Shown: positions 33,701 to 42,654 of the stretch, piece by piece | How positions within the stretch are numbered: the stretch's first letter is position 1 | Layout of the letters: each line of letters begins with the position of its first letter | From: Ariolimax columbianus | Taxonomy: Eukaryota; Mollusca; Gastropoda; Stylommatophora; Arionidae | Reading direction: 5' to 3' | DNA length: 64,000 bases | Assembly (NCBI GenBank): GCA_036924085.1 | Contig: JAVGWX010000018.1 | Coordinates: forward strand, 20,745,964-20,809,963 | The notes under the pieces: generated by a model | Told to the model about the DNA's origin: nothing | What the model saw: only the letters and a program-made list of their open reading frames with translations | Database searches by the model: none | Translations under genes and position numbers: made by a program

Positions 33701-34692
33701 AAGATCCCATAAACGCACTAACAACACCAAAACCCATCAATACTGTACGAAAACCTACTTGGAGGCAGGATATATTTCCAGAGGTGGTAGAAAATATACC
33801 AGGTATTGCAAACAAAAACTGCCAGACCGAAAAAGAAAGGAGAGACACTACCCTAAGCTTCATAATGAAAAGCTACTCAAGCATGTACTGGACCCATGCA
33901 TACACCGACGGTTCTGTAACAAACACTACACAGAACGGAGGGGCAGGAGCATTCCTGAACCTACCAAATGGCAGAAAAATAACACTGTCATTCGCTACTG
34001 GTAAGTACACGAGCAATTTCAGAGCAGAGGCAGAGGCACTGAGGGCGGCAGTGGAAGAAATGGCAACACACAGTGAAAATGAGAGCCATATAGTCCTGCT
34101 GACAGATGCTCTCGAAGTAGTCACAGCGCTAAAAAGCCAGAAAAACACTGAGCTTAATGACTTAAGAGCAGCACTCTGCAAACTGTGCCAACAGTCCGCA
34201 CCAAAAAGGGTAGTGGTACAGTGGGTTCCGTCACACTGCAACATCCAAGGCAACGATGAGGCAGACAGACTGGCAAAAGAAGGTGCAAGGCTACCACAAA
34301 TAGATACCAGTATGACGTACGAAGAGTCAAAACGGCTTATCAAAGCCAGGTACATGTCCAAATGGGAAACCGAACATACTGGTTACACCAAAAACGATGC
34401 CTATTACCAGTTGAACCGAAGAGAGCAGGTCGTTGTCTTCAGACTTCGCACTGGCCACAACAGACTGAGGTACCACCTCTTCAACAAATTGAAGATAGGG
34501 TGTACCGACGAATGCCCGTGCGGTACTGGTAAAATGACCACTGAACATCTGCTGCAGAACTGCCCGACATACGAGGATCAGAGAGAGCAGATGTGGCCAT
34601 TGCCAGTGGAACTGCAAGACAAGCTCTATGGTAGTGGCGAGAGTCTCAGGATGACCGCCGCTTTTTTCGAAAAAATAATGGTTACTGTCTGA
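30784..34692 (+). CDS. LINE polyprotein: endonuclease, reverse transcriptase, RNase H (right copy)
   Basis: Second intact 1302-codon frame with the same architecture as the left copy. The endonuclease has E113 in IQETHL, D206/N208 in GDFNSH and D283/H284 in SDHRPI. The RT has D655 in VDLEKAF and FADD 743-746. RNase H has D1042 (YTDGS), E1083-region AEAEAL, D1108 and D1161 (GNDEAD). The terminal cluster is C1244, C1246, H1255, C1260. All expected catalytic residues are present. Substitutions relative to the left copy are scattered (for example H27Y, K81R, S315R, E480D, D1035Y), with none at a catalytic site. A single-ORF LINE with APE, RT and RNase H and no gag resembles Ingi-like elements. 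Clade placement needs a tree. Confidence 0.95.
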   Translation: MHGAASLTKQCNVNHSMMAAQPIRKTYGAHPEETRQAAIAPGPTPRRGPPLTTGGHPPMCRGVKAHGYGETTIGQNFKTLRILQWNAEGVINKKLSLTHHLHEGKIDVACIQETHLNNNHKFSIRGYQTFRLDREGHKGGVLILTRNSIPSSAVPVNHTGQAEIVGVDIMAQETKLRIFNLYGPPNRDLSLSSMEVRDSNCIVVGDFNSHSERWGYSDTDSRGDEVEDWEIDANLSLINRPEDSPSFYSRTWHTTSAPDLAFSTQDIHYKIDRQVLNQLAGSDHRPIRLTIDMEVGPQETKPLPRWNYKRADWDRFAILTDGLCETINTRNTKMKPMVESLSKAIMQAATETIPRGARKNYKPYWNDELQKVEDAVTNARNMAEREKSVEANIALKAAAAKYKHTLKQTARESWKNKTESLNLDKEGNKLWKLVRAMNDETPSNKQITIKQGENLITGKKAANAFVDHYARANHIEVPADKHTDISEELKGHENINTAPEEHMMAKLTMREMEEAMRTLKRRKSPGKDGITNEMLMGLGQTAKKKLLSVLNQSWKRGIVPQAWKDAILVPVPKTGKDKTDPNGYRPISLLSCVGKLMERMINTRLMWHLEEKRILIPQQAGFRQHRSTEDQVILIAQEIEDAYQAQKHTVAVWVDLEKAFDKVWKDGLRVKLRRSDVCGKMYKWINHYLKQRTARVQVQGQMSKKVTLEQGVPQGGVLSPTLFLVYINDITENIPRRVHSSMFADDLAMWTSEKNLTIARNRMQTALTSLEEWANSWLVKINEEKTTCTIFSLSLKPQSTKLSLNGKILQPNDNPTYLGVTFDRRMTWKSQIERNRMKARERMAIMRKLAGTSWGADEGILKKLYTGRVRPVLEYGIAAWTTAAKANFDKVNKLQNQAMRIITGGMKSTPIVELEKITKLQSMTDRRDCRAQLQSEKLRRLTDHPMYQRLNNLGTGKLKRRNFAEIAKAKMHEDPINALTTPKPINTVRKPTWRQDIFPEVVENIPGIANKNCQTEKERRDTTLSFIMKSYSSMYWTHAYTDGSVTNTTQNGGAGAFLNLPNGRKITLSFATGKYTSNFRAEAEALRAAVEEMATHSENESHIVLLTDALEVVTALKSQKNTELNDLRAALCKLCQQSAPKRVVVQWVPSHCNIQGNDEADRLAKEGARLPQIDTSMTYEESKRLIKARYMSKWETEHTGYTKNDAYYQLNRREQVVVFRLRTGHNRLRYHLFNKLKIGCTDECPCGTGKMTTEHLLQNCPTYEDQREQMWPLPVELQDKLYGSGESLRMTAAFFEKIMVTV

Positions 34693-34721
34693 CTGTGTAC
34701 GCAGAAGAAGAAGAAGAAGAA

Positions 34722-35657
34722 CGCCGCAATACGAATGCCCCCGTTTGTCCCTGTTAATCATTACCTCCAGTTCCGAAAACCAACAAAATAGAACCGAGGT
34801 CCTATTCCATTATTCCATGCACCATTATTCAGGCAGCCGAGGCCTGCTTTGAACACTCTAATTTTTTCAAAGTAAACGCGCCGGCCACCCAGGACGCTCA
34901 GCGAAGAGCACCTGTGGGAGAGAGCCGGCGGACGGTAGGGCAGGAGACAACGGGCAGTGAACCGGCGCGAGCCGGACCGCCCGCCTGCGCCTGAGATCCA
35001 ACTACGAGCTTTTTAACTGCAACAACTTTAATATACGCTATTGGAGCTGGAATTACCGCGGCTGCTGGCACCAGACTTGCCCTCCAATAGATCCTCGTTA
35101 AAGGGTTTAAAGTGTACTCATTCCAATTACGGGGCCTCGAAAGAGTCCCGTATTGTTATTTTTCGTCACTACCTCCCCGTGCCGGGAGTGGGTAAGTTGC
35201 GCGCCTGCTGCCTTCCTTGGATGTGGTAGCCGTTTCTCATGCTCCCTCTCCGGAATCGAACCCTGATTCCCCGTTACCCGTTACAAACATGGTAGGCATG
35301 TCACGTACCATCGACATTTGATAGGGCAGACATTTGAAAGATGCGTCGCCGGCACATGAGGCCATGCGATCAGCACAAAGTTATCCAGAGTCACCAGTGG
35401 GGACGCCGCAACCCCGCGAGGGGAAACGACGATTGGTTTTGAACTAATAAAAGCGCTCTTTCCGCGAGGGTCGGAGCTTGGTAAGCATGTATTAGCTCTA
35501 GAATTGCCACAGTTATCCAAGTAGGATCGTGTCATCTAAGGAACCTCGACTGATTTAATGAGCCATTCGCGGTTTCACCGTGAGACAGTGTGAACTTAGA
35601 CATGCATGGCTTAATCTTTGAGACAAGCATATGACTACTGGCAGGATCAACCAGATA
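34722..35657 (-). rRNA. 18S rRNA 5' half (antisense), truncated by LINE
   Basis: The complement starts TATCTGGTTGATCCTGCCAG, the canonical 18S 5' end, and continues through CTTGGATAACTGTGG, GAGCTAATACATGC, CACATCCAAGGAAGGCAGCA and GCCAGCAGCCGCGGTAATTC to CATTCGTATTGCGGCG. There it meets the LINE (GAA)n tail. About 936 nt, roughly the first half of an 18S gene. The sequence looks well conserved. The missing 3' half is not found elsewhere in the window. Confidence 0.96.
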
Positions 35658-36400
35658 TCTGTCGGAGACGTACGCCTGCGCACACCGGTCGGCGGAGGAA
35701 GGGTGTGTAAAAAGCCTCACTGGGACGGCCGCAGGGACCGACTGACGGGACGGACGGACGGTTGTTTCACCCGTCCCTCACTCCGTCGACCTAGGACCGC
35801 CTTACAGGGGCCTCCCACACGCACCAGACGACCGACCGACCGGGCTCGCTCGAGGAGGGATGGCAGCGCTCTGTGCAGAACGGATCCCAACGACCTCGGC
35901 GATGAATTTCACTGGGACTAGAGACAATTTGGCCTGCCGGCCTGCCCTTCTCCGTAGGGAGAACGCAGGGCCTCGAGGCAACGATTCCTGCTTTCCATTT
36001 GCCGGTCACAAGCTCTTTGCGAGAGTCGGACCACCAGCGAGACGTACTGTCGAGCTCTGCTATAAGCCTTAGATAAATCACCACGGACGGACCACGTTTC
36101 CTGATACGGACCAGACTAGCACACCTCGGTGGAGGAGCCACTACCACAAACCGCACCCAATTCGCACTACGGGGAAAGGCAGGCGAGCGTTTTCCGCAAG
36201 CCAGCGCTATCGCTCCGCCTGGCGGGACTGAGATCGCTTTACGAACACTGGTTGAAATTGAGTCGCTGCGGCGAGACGTTCAACTTTTGATAGTTTCAAC
36301 CAGGGAAATCGGAGCTATTCACTTCTCTGTGGATACTTATATCAGGCACGGAACATTGCTTCTAGAGCCTTCTTTCAAACAAGAAACACTATTATATTTA
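35658..36400 (-). other. Probable 5' external transcribed spacer of rDNA
   Basis: Position immediately upstream of the 18S 5' end (reading the minus strand), higher GC content and absence of ORF signatures suggest ETS. The boundary is guessed where composition turns AT-rich near 36400. No pol I promoter could be identified by eye. Confidence 0.6.
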
Positions 36401-36569
36401 GGGTCATGCGAAATTATCCTGAAAGCAAAGAAGAAGAACACAACACTGTAGACTTCTACCAATTATTGAACTGCCCTATTTATTATTTTTTAAATATCGG
36501 TTTTAAGTTTCAATGCATTCTACATTATTATTATTATTTATTATTACTGATATATATATACATATTGGG
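36401..36569. other. AT-rich linker
   Basis: Includes TATTATTATTATT and TATATATATACATAT runs. Nothing else recognised. Confidence 0.4.
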
Positions 36570-37335
36570 GATATTTATGGATGAGGGCAGCTTTAGAGGC
36601 GGAAGAGATGGATGAGGGCAACTTTAGAGGGGGAAGAGATGAATGAGGACAGCTTTAGAGGCAGAGGACATGGAAGGGGAGTAGGTGGATTGCGGATGAG
36701 ATGGATGAGGGCAGCTTCAGAGGCGTAAGAGATGGATGAGGGCAGCTTTAGAGGGGGAAGAGATGGGTGGTGAGTAGGTGGATTGCGGAAGAGATGGATG
36801 AGGGCAGCTTTAGAGGCGGAAGAGATGGATGAGGGCAGCTTTAGATTGGTAAGAGATGGATGAGGGCAGCTTTAGAGGCGGAAGACATAGAAGGGGAGTA
36901 GGTGGATTACGGATGAGATGGATGAGGGCAGCTTTAGAGGGGGAAGAGATGGATGAGGGCAGCTTTAGGGGGGAAAGAGATGAATGAGGACAGCTTTAGA
37001 GGCAGAAGACATGGAAGGGGAGTAGGTGGATTGCGGATGAGATGGATGAGGGCAGCTTTAGAGGGGTAAGAGATGGATGAGAGCAGCTTTAGAGGGGTAA
37101 GAGATGGATGAGGGCAGCTTTAGAGGTGGAAGAGATGGGTGGGGAGTAGGTGGATTGCGGAAGAGATGGATGAGGGCAGCTTTAGAGGGGTAAGAGATGG
37201 ATGAGGGCAGCTTTAGAGGTGGAAGAGATGGGTGGGGAGTAGGTGGATTGCGGAAGAGATGGATGAGGGCAGCTTTAGAGGCGGAAGAGATGGATGAGGA
37301 GTAGGTGGAAGAGATGGATGGAGGGTTCGGTGGGT
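36570..37335. repeat. About 30-bp G-rich minisatellite with longer higher-order unit
   Basis: Core GAGATGGATGAGGGCAGCTT plus TAGAGGCGGAA recurs with GGGG/GCGG/GGTA variants. A second block, GGGGAGTAGGTGGATTGCGG, is interspersed at roughly 120-200 bp. Its position upstream of a probable ETS would fit intergenic-spacer subrepeats of rDNA, but this is only positional. Confidence 0.88.
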
Positions 37336-37924
37336 TGATGGAGAAGAGTCTGATAGGAGGAGTTTGAAGGAGAGAAAACATTGGTCAGCAAATGGGTTTG
37401 GTGACTTTTATTACTATCCCGGGTAGCGCCGGAAAATAGTTAGATACGTGCCTATATGTGTTTTTAAACATGTTGCCCATCGGTTTAAAAAAAAACAACA
37501 TTCCGTTACATAATTAATCTGTTTTTCCTCACTTTGTTTACACAGATGTCAGTGTTGCAAACTAAGCTGGCGTTTTCTTAACTGATAACCGATGTGCAAT
37601 AAATTTTACATAATTTAGAAGATAATTTAATGCGGTGTCTAACAAGCTAATTAATTATAACGGCTCTGGTTCTATGGAGCAAGAGAAACACTAAGACGGT
37701 GTTAATGAGGTATGGATTGAAAACATTGGTCCATACAGATGATGAGAGAATGTGTTGTACATTTCTCTTAATTAAACACAGAATACAGTTGTGCACTCGA
37801 TCTACATGTGCGGATGCTGCAGTGTATAAAATCATGTCTTCTACTCTATTTACTTTATGTGCTGAATAAACTGTGTGGGAACAACAAGCGACGAAGACAG
37901 AATGTCAGTTTTATTGTGGAAATC
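37336..37924. other. Unassigned AT-rich sequence
   Basis: No recognisable gene. Confidence 0.4.
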
Positions 37925-38112
37925 TTCTTCTTCTTCTTTTTCTTCCTTCCTTCCTTCCTTCCTTCCTTCCTTCCCTCCTTTCCTTCCCTCCCTCCCTCCC
38001 TTCCTCCCTCCTTCCTTCCTTCCTTCCTGTCTGTCTGTCTGTCTGTCTTCCTTTCCTTTCCTTCCCTTCCCTCCCCTCCCCATCCCATCCCATCCCACCC
38101 CACCCCGCCCAA
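37925..38112. repeat. (CTTC)n, (CTGT)n and CCCAT pyrimidine microsatellite
   Basis: Successive TTCC, CTCC, CTGT and CCATCC tetra/pentanucleotide runs. All ORFs here are repeat artefacts. Confidence 0.92.
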
Positions 38113-38161
38113 TCGCCCAATCCAACATCCAACATTCACAATCAACATTCACATTCACATC

Positions 38162-38819
38162 ACATCACCTTCTTGCTTCTTTGCTTCTTGCTTCTTTGCT
38201 TCTTTGCTTCTTTGCTTCTTGCTTCGTTGCTTCTTGCTTCTTGCTGCTTTGCTTCTTTGCTTCTTGCTTCTTTGCTTCTTGCTTCTTTGCTTCTTTGCTT
38301 TTTTGCCTCTTGCTTCTTGCTTCTTTGCTTCTTGCTTCTTTGCTTCTTGCTTCTTTGCTTCTTTGCTTCTTTGCTTCTTTGCTTCTTGCTTCTTTGCTTC
38401 TTTGCCTCTTGCTTCTTGCTTCTTTGCTTCTTGCTTCTTGCTTCTTTGCTTCTTTGCTTCTTTTGCTTCTTTGCTTCTTTGCTTCTTTGCCTCTTGCTTC
38501 TTGCTTCTTTGCTTCTTGCTTCTTTGCTTCTTGCTTCTTTGCTTCTTGCTTCTTTGCCTCTTGCTTCTTGATTCTTTGCTTCTTGCTTCTTTGCTTCTTT
38601 GCTTCTTTGCTTCTTGCTTCTTTGCTTCTTTGCTTTCTTTGCTTTCTTTCTTCTTCTTTCTTTCTTCTTCTTTCTTTCTTCTTCTTTCTTTCTTCTTTCT
38701 TTCTTTCTTTCTTCTTTTTTTCTTTCTTCTTCTTTCTTTCTCTCTTCTTCTTTCTTTCTTCTTCTGTCTTTCTTTCTTCTTCTTTCTTTCTTCTACTACT
38801 ACTAGTTCTACTACTTCTT
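38162..38819. repeat. CTTCTTGCTTCTTTG / CTTCTTTCTTT array
   Basis: Units GCTTCTTGCTTCTTT of 7-15 bp (to about 38630), then CTTCTTTCTTT. Long Ser/Phe/Leu or Lys/Glu frames on the two strands are artefacts. On the minus strand this array directly continues the GAA-type tail of the LINE fragment at 38820-38960. Confidence 0.92.
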
Positions 38820-38960
38820 TTCTACTTCGTACGCTCTGAGACGTCAACTTGAATTTATTCGAAGAAGGCAGCTGTCATTTTGAGGCTGTCGACACTGCCA
38901 TAGAGCTTGTCTAGTGTTGCCACTGGTGATGGCCACATGTGCTTTCTCTGGTCCTCGTAC
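38820..38960 (-). pseudogene. RNase-H LINE 3' end, related to the 22.7-34.7 kb element
   Basis: The minus strand reads MYEDQRKHMWPSPVATLDKL then YGSVDSLKMTAAFFE, matching residues 1263-1296 of the intact LINE protein with several differences, then a stop where the intact element has the final KIMVTV. A GAAGTAGAAAAGAAG tail follows and expands into the adjacent microsatellite. This is a severely 5'-truncated copy. Confidence 0.82.
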
Positions 38961-38964
38961 ATTT

Positions 38965-39172
38965 TTTAGAGCCTCAATTTTTTTTAGCCTCAATTTTTTT
39001 AGAATCTCTAGTTTTCTAAAGGGTCAAGTTTTTTTAAAGAACATCCAAGTTTTGTTAGAGCGTCAAGTTTTGTTAGAGCATCAAGTTTTGTTAGAGCATA
39101 ACGTTTTGTTAGAGCATCAAGTTTTGTTAGAGCGTCAAGTTTTGTTGGGAAATATATGTGGTTCGTTAAAAG
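38965..39172. repeat. 18-bp minisatellite (CATCAAGTTTTGTTAGAG)
   Basis: About ten units, the first ones degenerate (TTTTTTTAGAGCCTCAA, TCTAGTTTTCTAAAG). Confidence 0.88.
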
Positions 39173-39461
39173 GGAAATAAATAAACTGACGGAAAGTTTG
39201 AAGAACATCACGAAGAACACGAGCTAATGTGACCAGAGAGGACGGCTTCAGTGCAAGAGAAAGACATAGAACAGTGTAAATGAAACATTACAGAGGTATG
39301 GATTGAAGATACCAACGTCCACACAAATGGCTCACGAATGAAGATTATACCTGCATTACTTGTATGTTGTTGTTGTTGTTGTTAACTAGGTTTGCCATTA
39401 TGTTCGATCTTTCTCAGGCAATGCCACGTTGCGGCTGTTTTGTAGCAACGCGATTGGAGAT
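39173..39461. other. Unassigned sequence
   Basis: Contains a short (TTG)n at 39366-39383; otherwise nothing recognised. Confidence 0.4.
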
Positions 39462-41560
39462 ATACGATGTAGCTTCAAAAAGTTTCCGGAATTAGTGGAT
39501 TGAATAGAAAAAACTTACAATAGAATTATCTACACTACATTTCCTTCAAAGTAGTTCCCTTCGGCAGCTACACACTTTTGCCAACGTGCATACAGCTGCT
39601 GGAAACATTCGTGGAACCCATTCTTTGACACCTCTCTCAGCTGCTGGAAACATTCGTGGAACCCATTCTTTGACACCTCTCTCAGCTGCTGGAAACATTC
39701 GTGGAACCCATTCTTTGACACTTCTCTCAGCTGCTGGAAACATTCGTGGAACCCATTCTTTGACACCTCTCTCAGCTGCTGGAAACATTCGTGGAACCCA
39801 TTCTTTGACACCTCTCTCAGCTGCTGGAAACATTCGTGGAACCCATTCTTTGACACCTCTCTCAGCTGCTGGAAACATTCGTGGAACCCATTATTTGACA
39901 CTTCTCTCAGCTGCTGGAAACATTCGTGGAACCCATTCTTTGACACCTCTCTCAGCTGCTGAAAACATTCGTGGAACCCATTCTTTGACACCTCTCTCAG
40001 CTGCTGGAAACATTCGTGGAACCCATTCTTGGACACCTCTCTCAGCTGCTGGAAACATTCGTGGAACCCATTATTTGACACTTCTCTCAGCTGCTGGAAA
40101 CATTCGTGGAACCCATTCTTTGACACCTCTCTCAGCTGCTGGAAACATTCGTGGAACCCATTCTTTGACACCTCTCTCAGCTGCTGGAAACATTCGTGGA
40201 ACCCATTCTTGGACACCTCTCTCAGCTGCTGGAAACATTCGTGGAACCCATTCTTTGACACCTCTCTCAGCTGCTGGAAACATTCGTGGAACCCATTTTT
40301 GGACACCTCTCTCAGCTGCTGGAAACATTCGTGGAACCCATTCTTGGACACCTCTCTCAGCTGCTGGAAACATTCGTGGAACCCATTCTTGGACACCTCT
40401 CTCAGCTGCTGGAAGCATTCGTGGAACCCATTCTTGGACACCTCTTTCAGCTGCTGGAAACATTCGTGGAACCCATTCTTGGACACCTCTCTCAGCTGCT
40501 GGAAACATTCGTGGAACCCATTCTTTGACACCTCTCTCAGCTGCTGGAAACATTCGTGGAACCCATTCTTTGACACCTCTCTCAGCTGCTGGAAACATTC
40601 GTGGAACCCATTCTTTGACACCTCTCTCAGCTGCTGGAAAAATTCGTGGAACCCATTCTTTGACACCTCTCTCAGCTGCTGGAAACATTCGTGGAACCCA
40701 TTCTTTGACACCTCTCTCAGCTGCTGGAAACATTCGTGGAACCCATTCTTTGACACCTCTCTCAGCTGCTGGAAACATTCGTGGAACCCATTCTTGGACA
40801 CCTCTCTCAGCTGCTGGAAACATTCGTGGAACCCATTCTTGGACACCTCTCTCAGCTGCTGGAAACATTCGTGGAACCCATTCTTTGACACCTCTCTCAG
40901 CTGCTGGAAACATTCGTGGAACCCATTCTTTGACACCTCTCTCAGCTGCTGGAAACATTCGTGGAACCCATTCTTGGACACCTCTCTCAGCTGCTGGAAA
41001 CATTCGTGGAACCCATTCTTGGACACCTCTCTCAGCTGCTGGAAACATTCGTGGAACCCATTCTTTGACACCTCTCTCAGCTATCTTCTCTCGTTGGTGA
41101 TAACGTCCTCAGCATCCTTGAATCGCCGTCCTTTCAGTACCGGTTTCAGTCTATGGAACAAGAAAAAATCAGCCGGTGGATGTTCCAAGGTAATCACATT
41201 GTGCTTAGGCCAGGTACTGCTTCACCAGTAGAGATCGAAGTGCTGGCGCACTGCCATGCAGCATAATCCGATTGTTTGTTCTCCTTTGTTCTTGTCGTTT
41301 TCTTCTGATTGCATCTCTTTGACGACGAAGGATATCAACGTACATTTCCATGTTAACCGTTCGGCCTTCAGGAATGAAATCATGGTAGACAATAACTGGG
41401 ATTCAGCAAAACAAAACTTCCAACATAACTTGACTTCTCGAGCAAACAACTGAATTTGACTTTTGTACGTTGTTCAATCAAGGACATGTTCAAACTCCGA
41501 CGATGCAACGTGCACAACACACAAACAAAATTATGTGACTTCTGTTCGAGAGTATTAATC
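39462..41560 (-). pseudogene. Mariner-like transposase with expanded C-terminal helix
   Basis: Minus strand. The 41480-41220 region, with frameshifts, reads HDFIPEGRTVNMEMYVDILR and RRQRDAIRRKRQE, typical of mariner transposases. Then PADFFLFHRLKPVLKGRRFK and DAEDVIT give the C-terminal catalytic Asp context (P-x-DFFLF). The next residues, LREVSKNGFHECFQQ, are repeated about 33 times (39590-41085). The protein then ends normally, YARWQKCVAAEGNYFEGN. A terminal-repeat-like GTAGCTTCAAAAAGTTTCCG lies at 39468-39487. The N-terminal DNA-binding domain is missing or unrecognisable. The copy is inactive because of frameshifts, but the array itself stays in frame for 513 codons. Confidence 0.88.
39590..41085 (-). 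repeat. 45-bp in-frame minisatellite within mariner transposase, about 33 units
   Basis: Unit on the minus strand encodes SKNGFHECFQQLREV. The 45-bp period keeps frame on both strands, so three-frame ORFs of 300-513 codons appear on either strand; these are artefacts. Variants (CTTTGACA, CTTGGACA, TATTTGACACTT) recur in runs, indicating block-wise expansion. Confidence 0.97.
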
Positions 41561-41689
41561 ATGTCATTTCGTCAAGTTCCCTACCAATACATATATTCTT
41601 CATAATACCATCTTTCATTCCAACACGAATCGACTATTTCGGGGAACGTTTTGAAATTACCTCGTGTAAGGCGTTAGTGCCAGACAATA

Positions 41690-42153
41690 ACTTTACTCTG
41701 TAATTGACGAGTCATGGGCAAGCGAGCAGCACACGTTGCATTGTCTCATATGGATGGGTGCAGTTGAGACAAGTCTGATGTGTTCTGTCCTAAGATTATG
41801 CCGTGTTCCCAACCTTGCGGTCTGTTGATGTTATCATCTTTGTTTTAGTGTGTCATTTCTTTTTCACTGCACGTCCAGCAGACCCACCCGTTCATTGGTT
41901 CCGCCATTCCTCTCTGAAGTTGTTTAAAAGTCTTTGTTTTCCTGTTTGCGTGTTGGTGTGTGTGTTTATTTAAATGATGCTTGCTCCTAGTTTTGCTAGT
42001 ATTTTTGCTTTCTCATCGTCTGATATGTTTATATGACATAGAATCCACTGGAGATTGGCTTTGATGTTGTTTGTTGTTTGTTTCTTATTAATCGTCTCAG
42101 CCAGTTTTGTAACGTCTTTGTTGTTAGTTTGTTTGTTTATTTCTTGTGTTTGC
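41690..42153 (-). pseudogene. RNase-H LINE fragment
   Basis: The minus strand gives LQWILCHINISDDEKAKILA (RNase H last motif region, equivalent to QW.PSHC.I.GNEEADRLA), then EEWRNQ, DRTHQTCLNCTHPYETMQRV and LLACP (the terminal Cys/His cluster). Many stops. It is a different family from the intact LINE. It is bordered on the right by a TSD of the next element. Confidence 0.65.
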
Positions 42154-42167
42154 ATTCTTGAATCAAA

Positions 42168-42583
42168 TGGAAGACGAGAGTCTGCTCAAAGGATATCCTT
42201 TATGGACAGCTAGCCATTGGAGAGAAAAATGGGCGTCCCACACTGCGATTCAAGGACGTATGCAAGAGGGATATGAAGTCAGTCGACATCCCATCACAGG
42301 GCTGGGAAGAAATTGCTCAGGATCGAGCTTTCTGGAGACAGTCAGTTGGAGAAGGCATAATGGCTGCTGACACTAGTAGAGGTCTTTTGCTTGCAGAGAA
42401 AGAGAAAGACTGAAGAGATCAACGAAGAGTCAGGCAAGCCAGCCTCCTCGGTATGGTTGTACGATCTATGGCAGGGACTGTCACTCGCGGATCGACGTTT
42501 ACAGCCATAGCTGACAGTTTCGAAATACAGGTGACAGGGCGCCACGCGCATGGTCTATAGAGATTGAAGCGCCTGTGAGGATG
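42168..42583 (+). mobile_element. 5'-truncated RTE-type LINE with 14-bp TSD
   Basis: The plus strand reads EDESLLKDILYGQLAIGEKN, GRPTLRFKDVCKRDMKSVDI, then WEEIAQDRAFWRQSVGEGI and a degenerate terminal finger (CTIYGRDCHSRIDVYSHS): an RTE ORF2 C-terminus. ATTCTTGAATCAAA flanks both ends (42154-42167 and 42584-42597), a perfect 14-bp duplication. Only the last some 400 bp of the element was inserted. Confidence 0.88.
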
Positions 42584-42654
42584 ATTCTTGAATCAAAGAA
42601 GACTAAATATCGAATGTTTTTTTTTTCCCTTCCTGTGCTTTTTTTCAGTATTAC

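Larger units (their letters stand above)
29229..34721 (+). mobile_element. Full-length APE/RT/RNase H LINE, right copy
   Basis: About 5.5 kb: leader with 18S-like monomers and hairpins (29229-30783), one 1302-codon ORF (30784-34692), a 3' UTR of some 10 nt, and (GAA)n tail to 34721. The tail joins directly to antisense 18S beginning CGCCGCAATACGAATG. No gag-type ORF1 or zinc-knuckle protein is seen in the leader. The small frames there (87, 73 and 104 codons) have no recognised domain, though they are kept in both copies because the copies are nearly identical. Confidence 0.94.

Noticed and set aside
22675..34721. Palindrome as a sequencing fold-back artefact
   Set aside because: The arms differ by about 21 amino acids and several indels, the flanks differ, and the central 18S is not a simple mirror. 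An assembly join of two real loci remains possible and is listed as a test.
35631..36156. ORFs in the spacer upstream of 18S
   Set aside because: GC-rich spacer sequence keeps frames open by chance; no domain is recognisable.
37808..38852. Long Leu/Ser/Phe or Lys/Glu frames on both strands
   Set aside because: They translate pyrimidine microsatellites. The only true coding trace is the LINE scrap at 38820-38960.
39586..41100. 504-codon plus-strand and 513-codon minus-strand frames as genes
   Set aside because: Both result from the 45-bp array. Only the minus-strand ends make sense, as a mariner transposase pseudogene.
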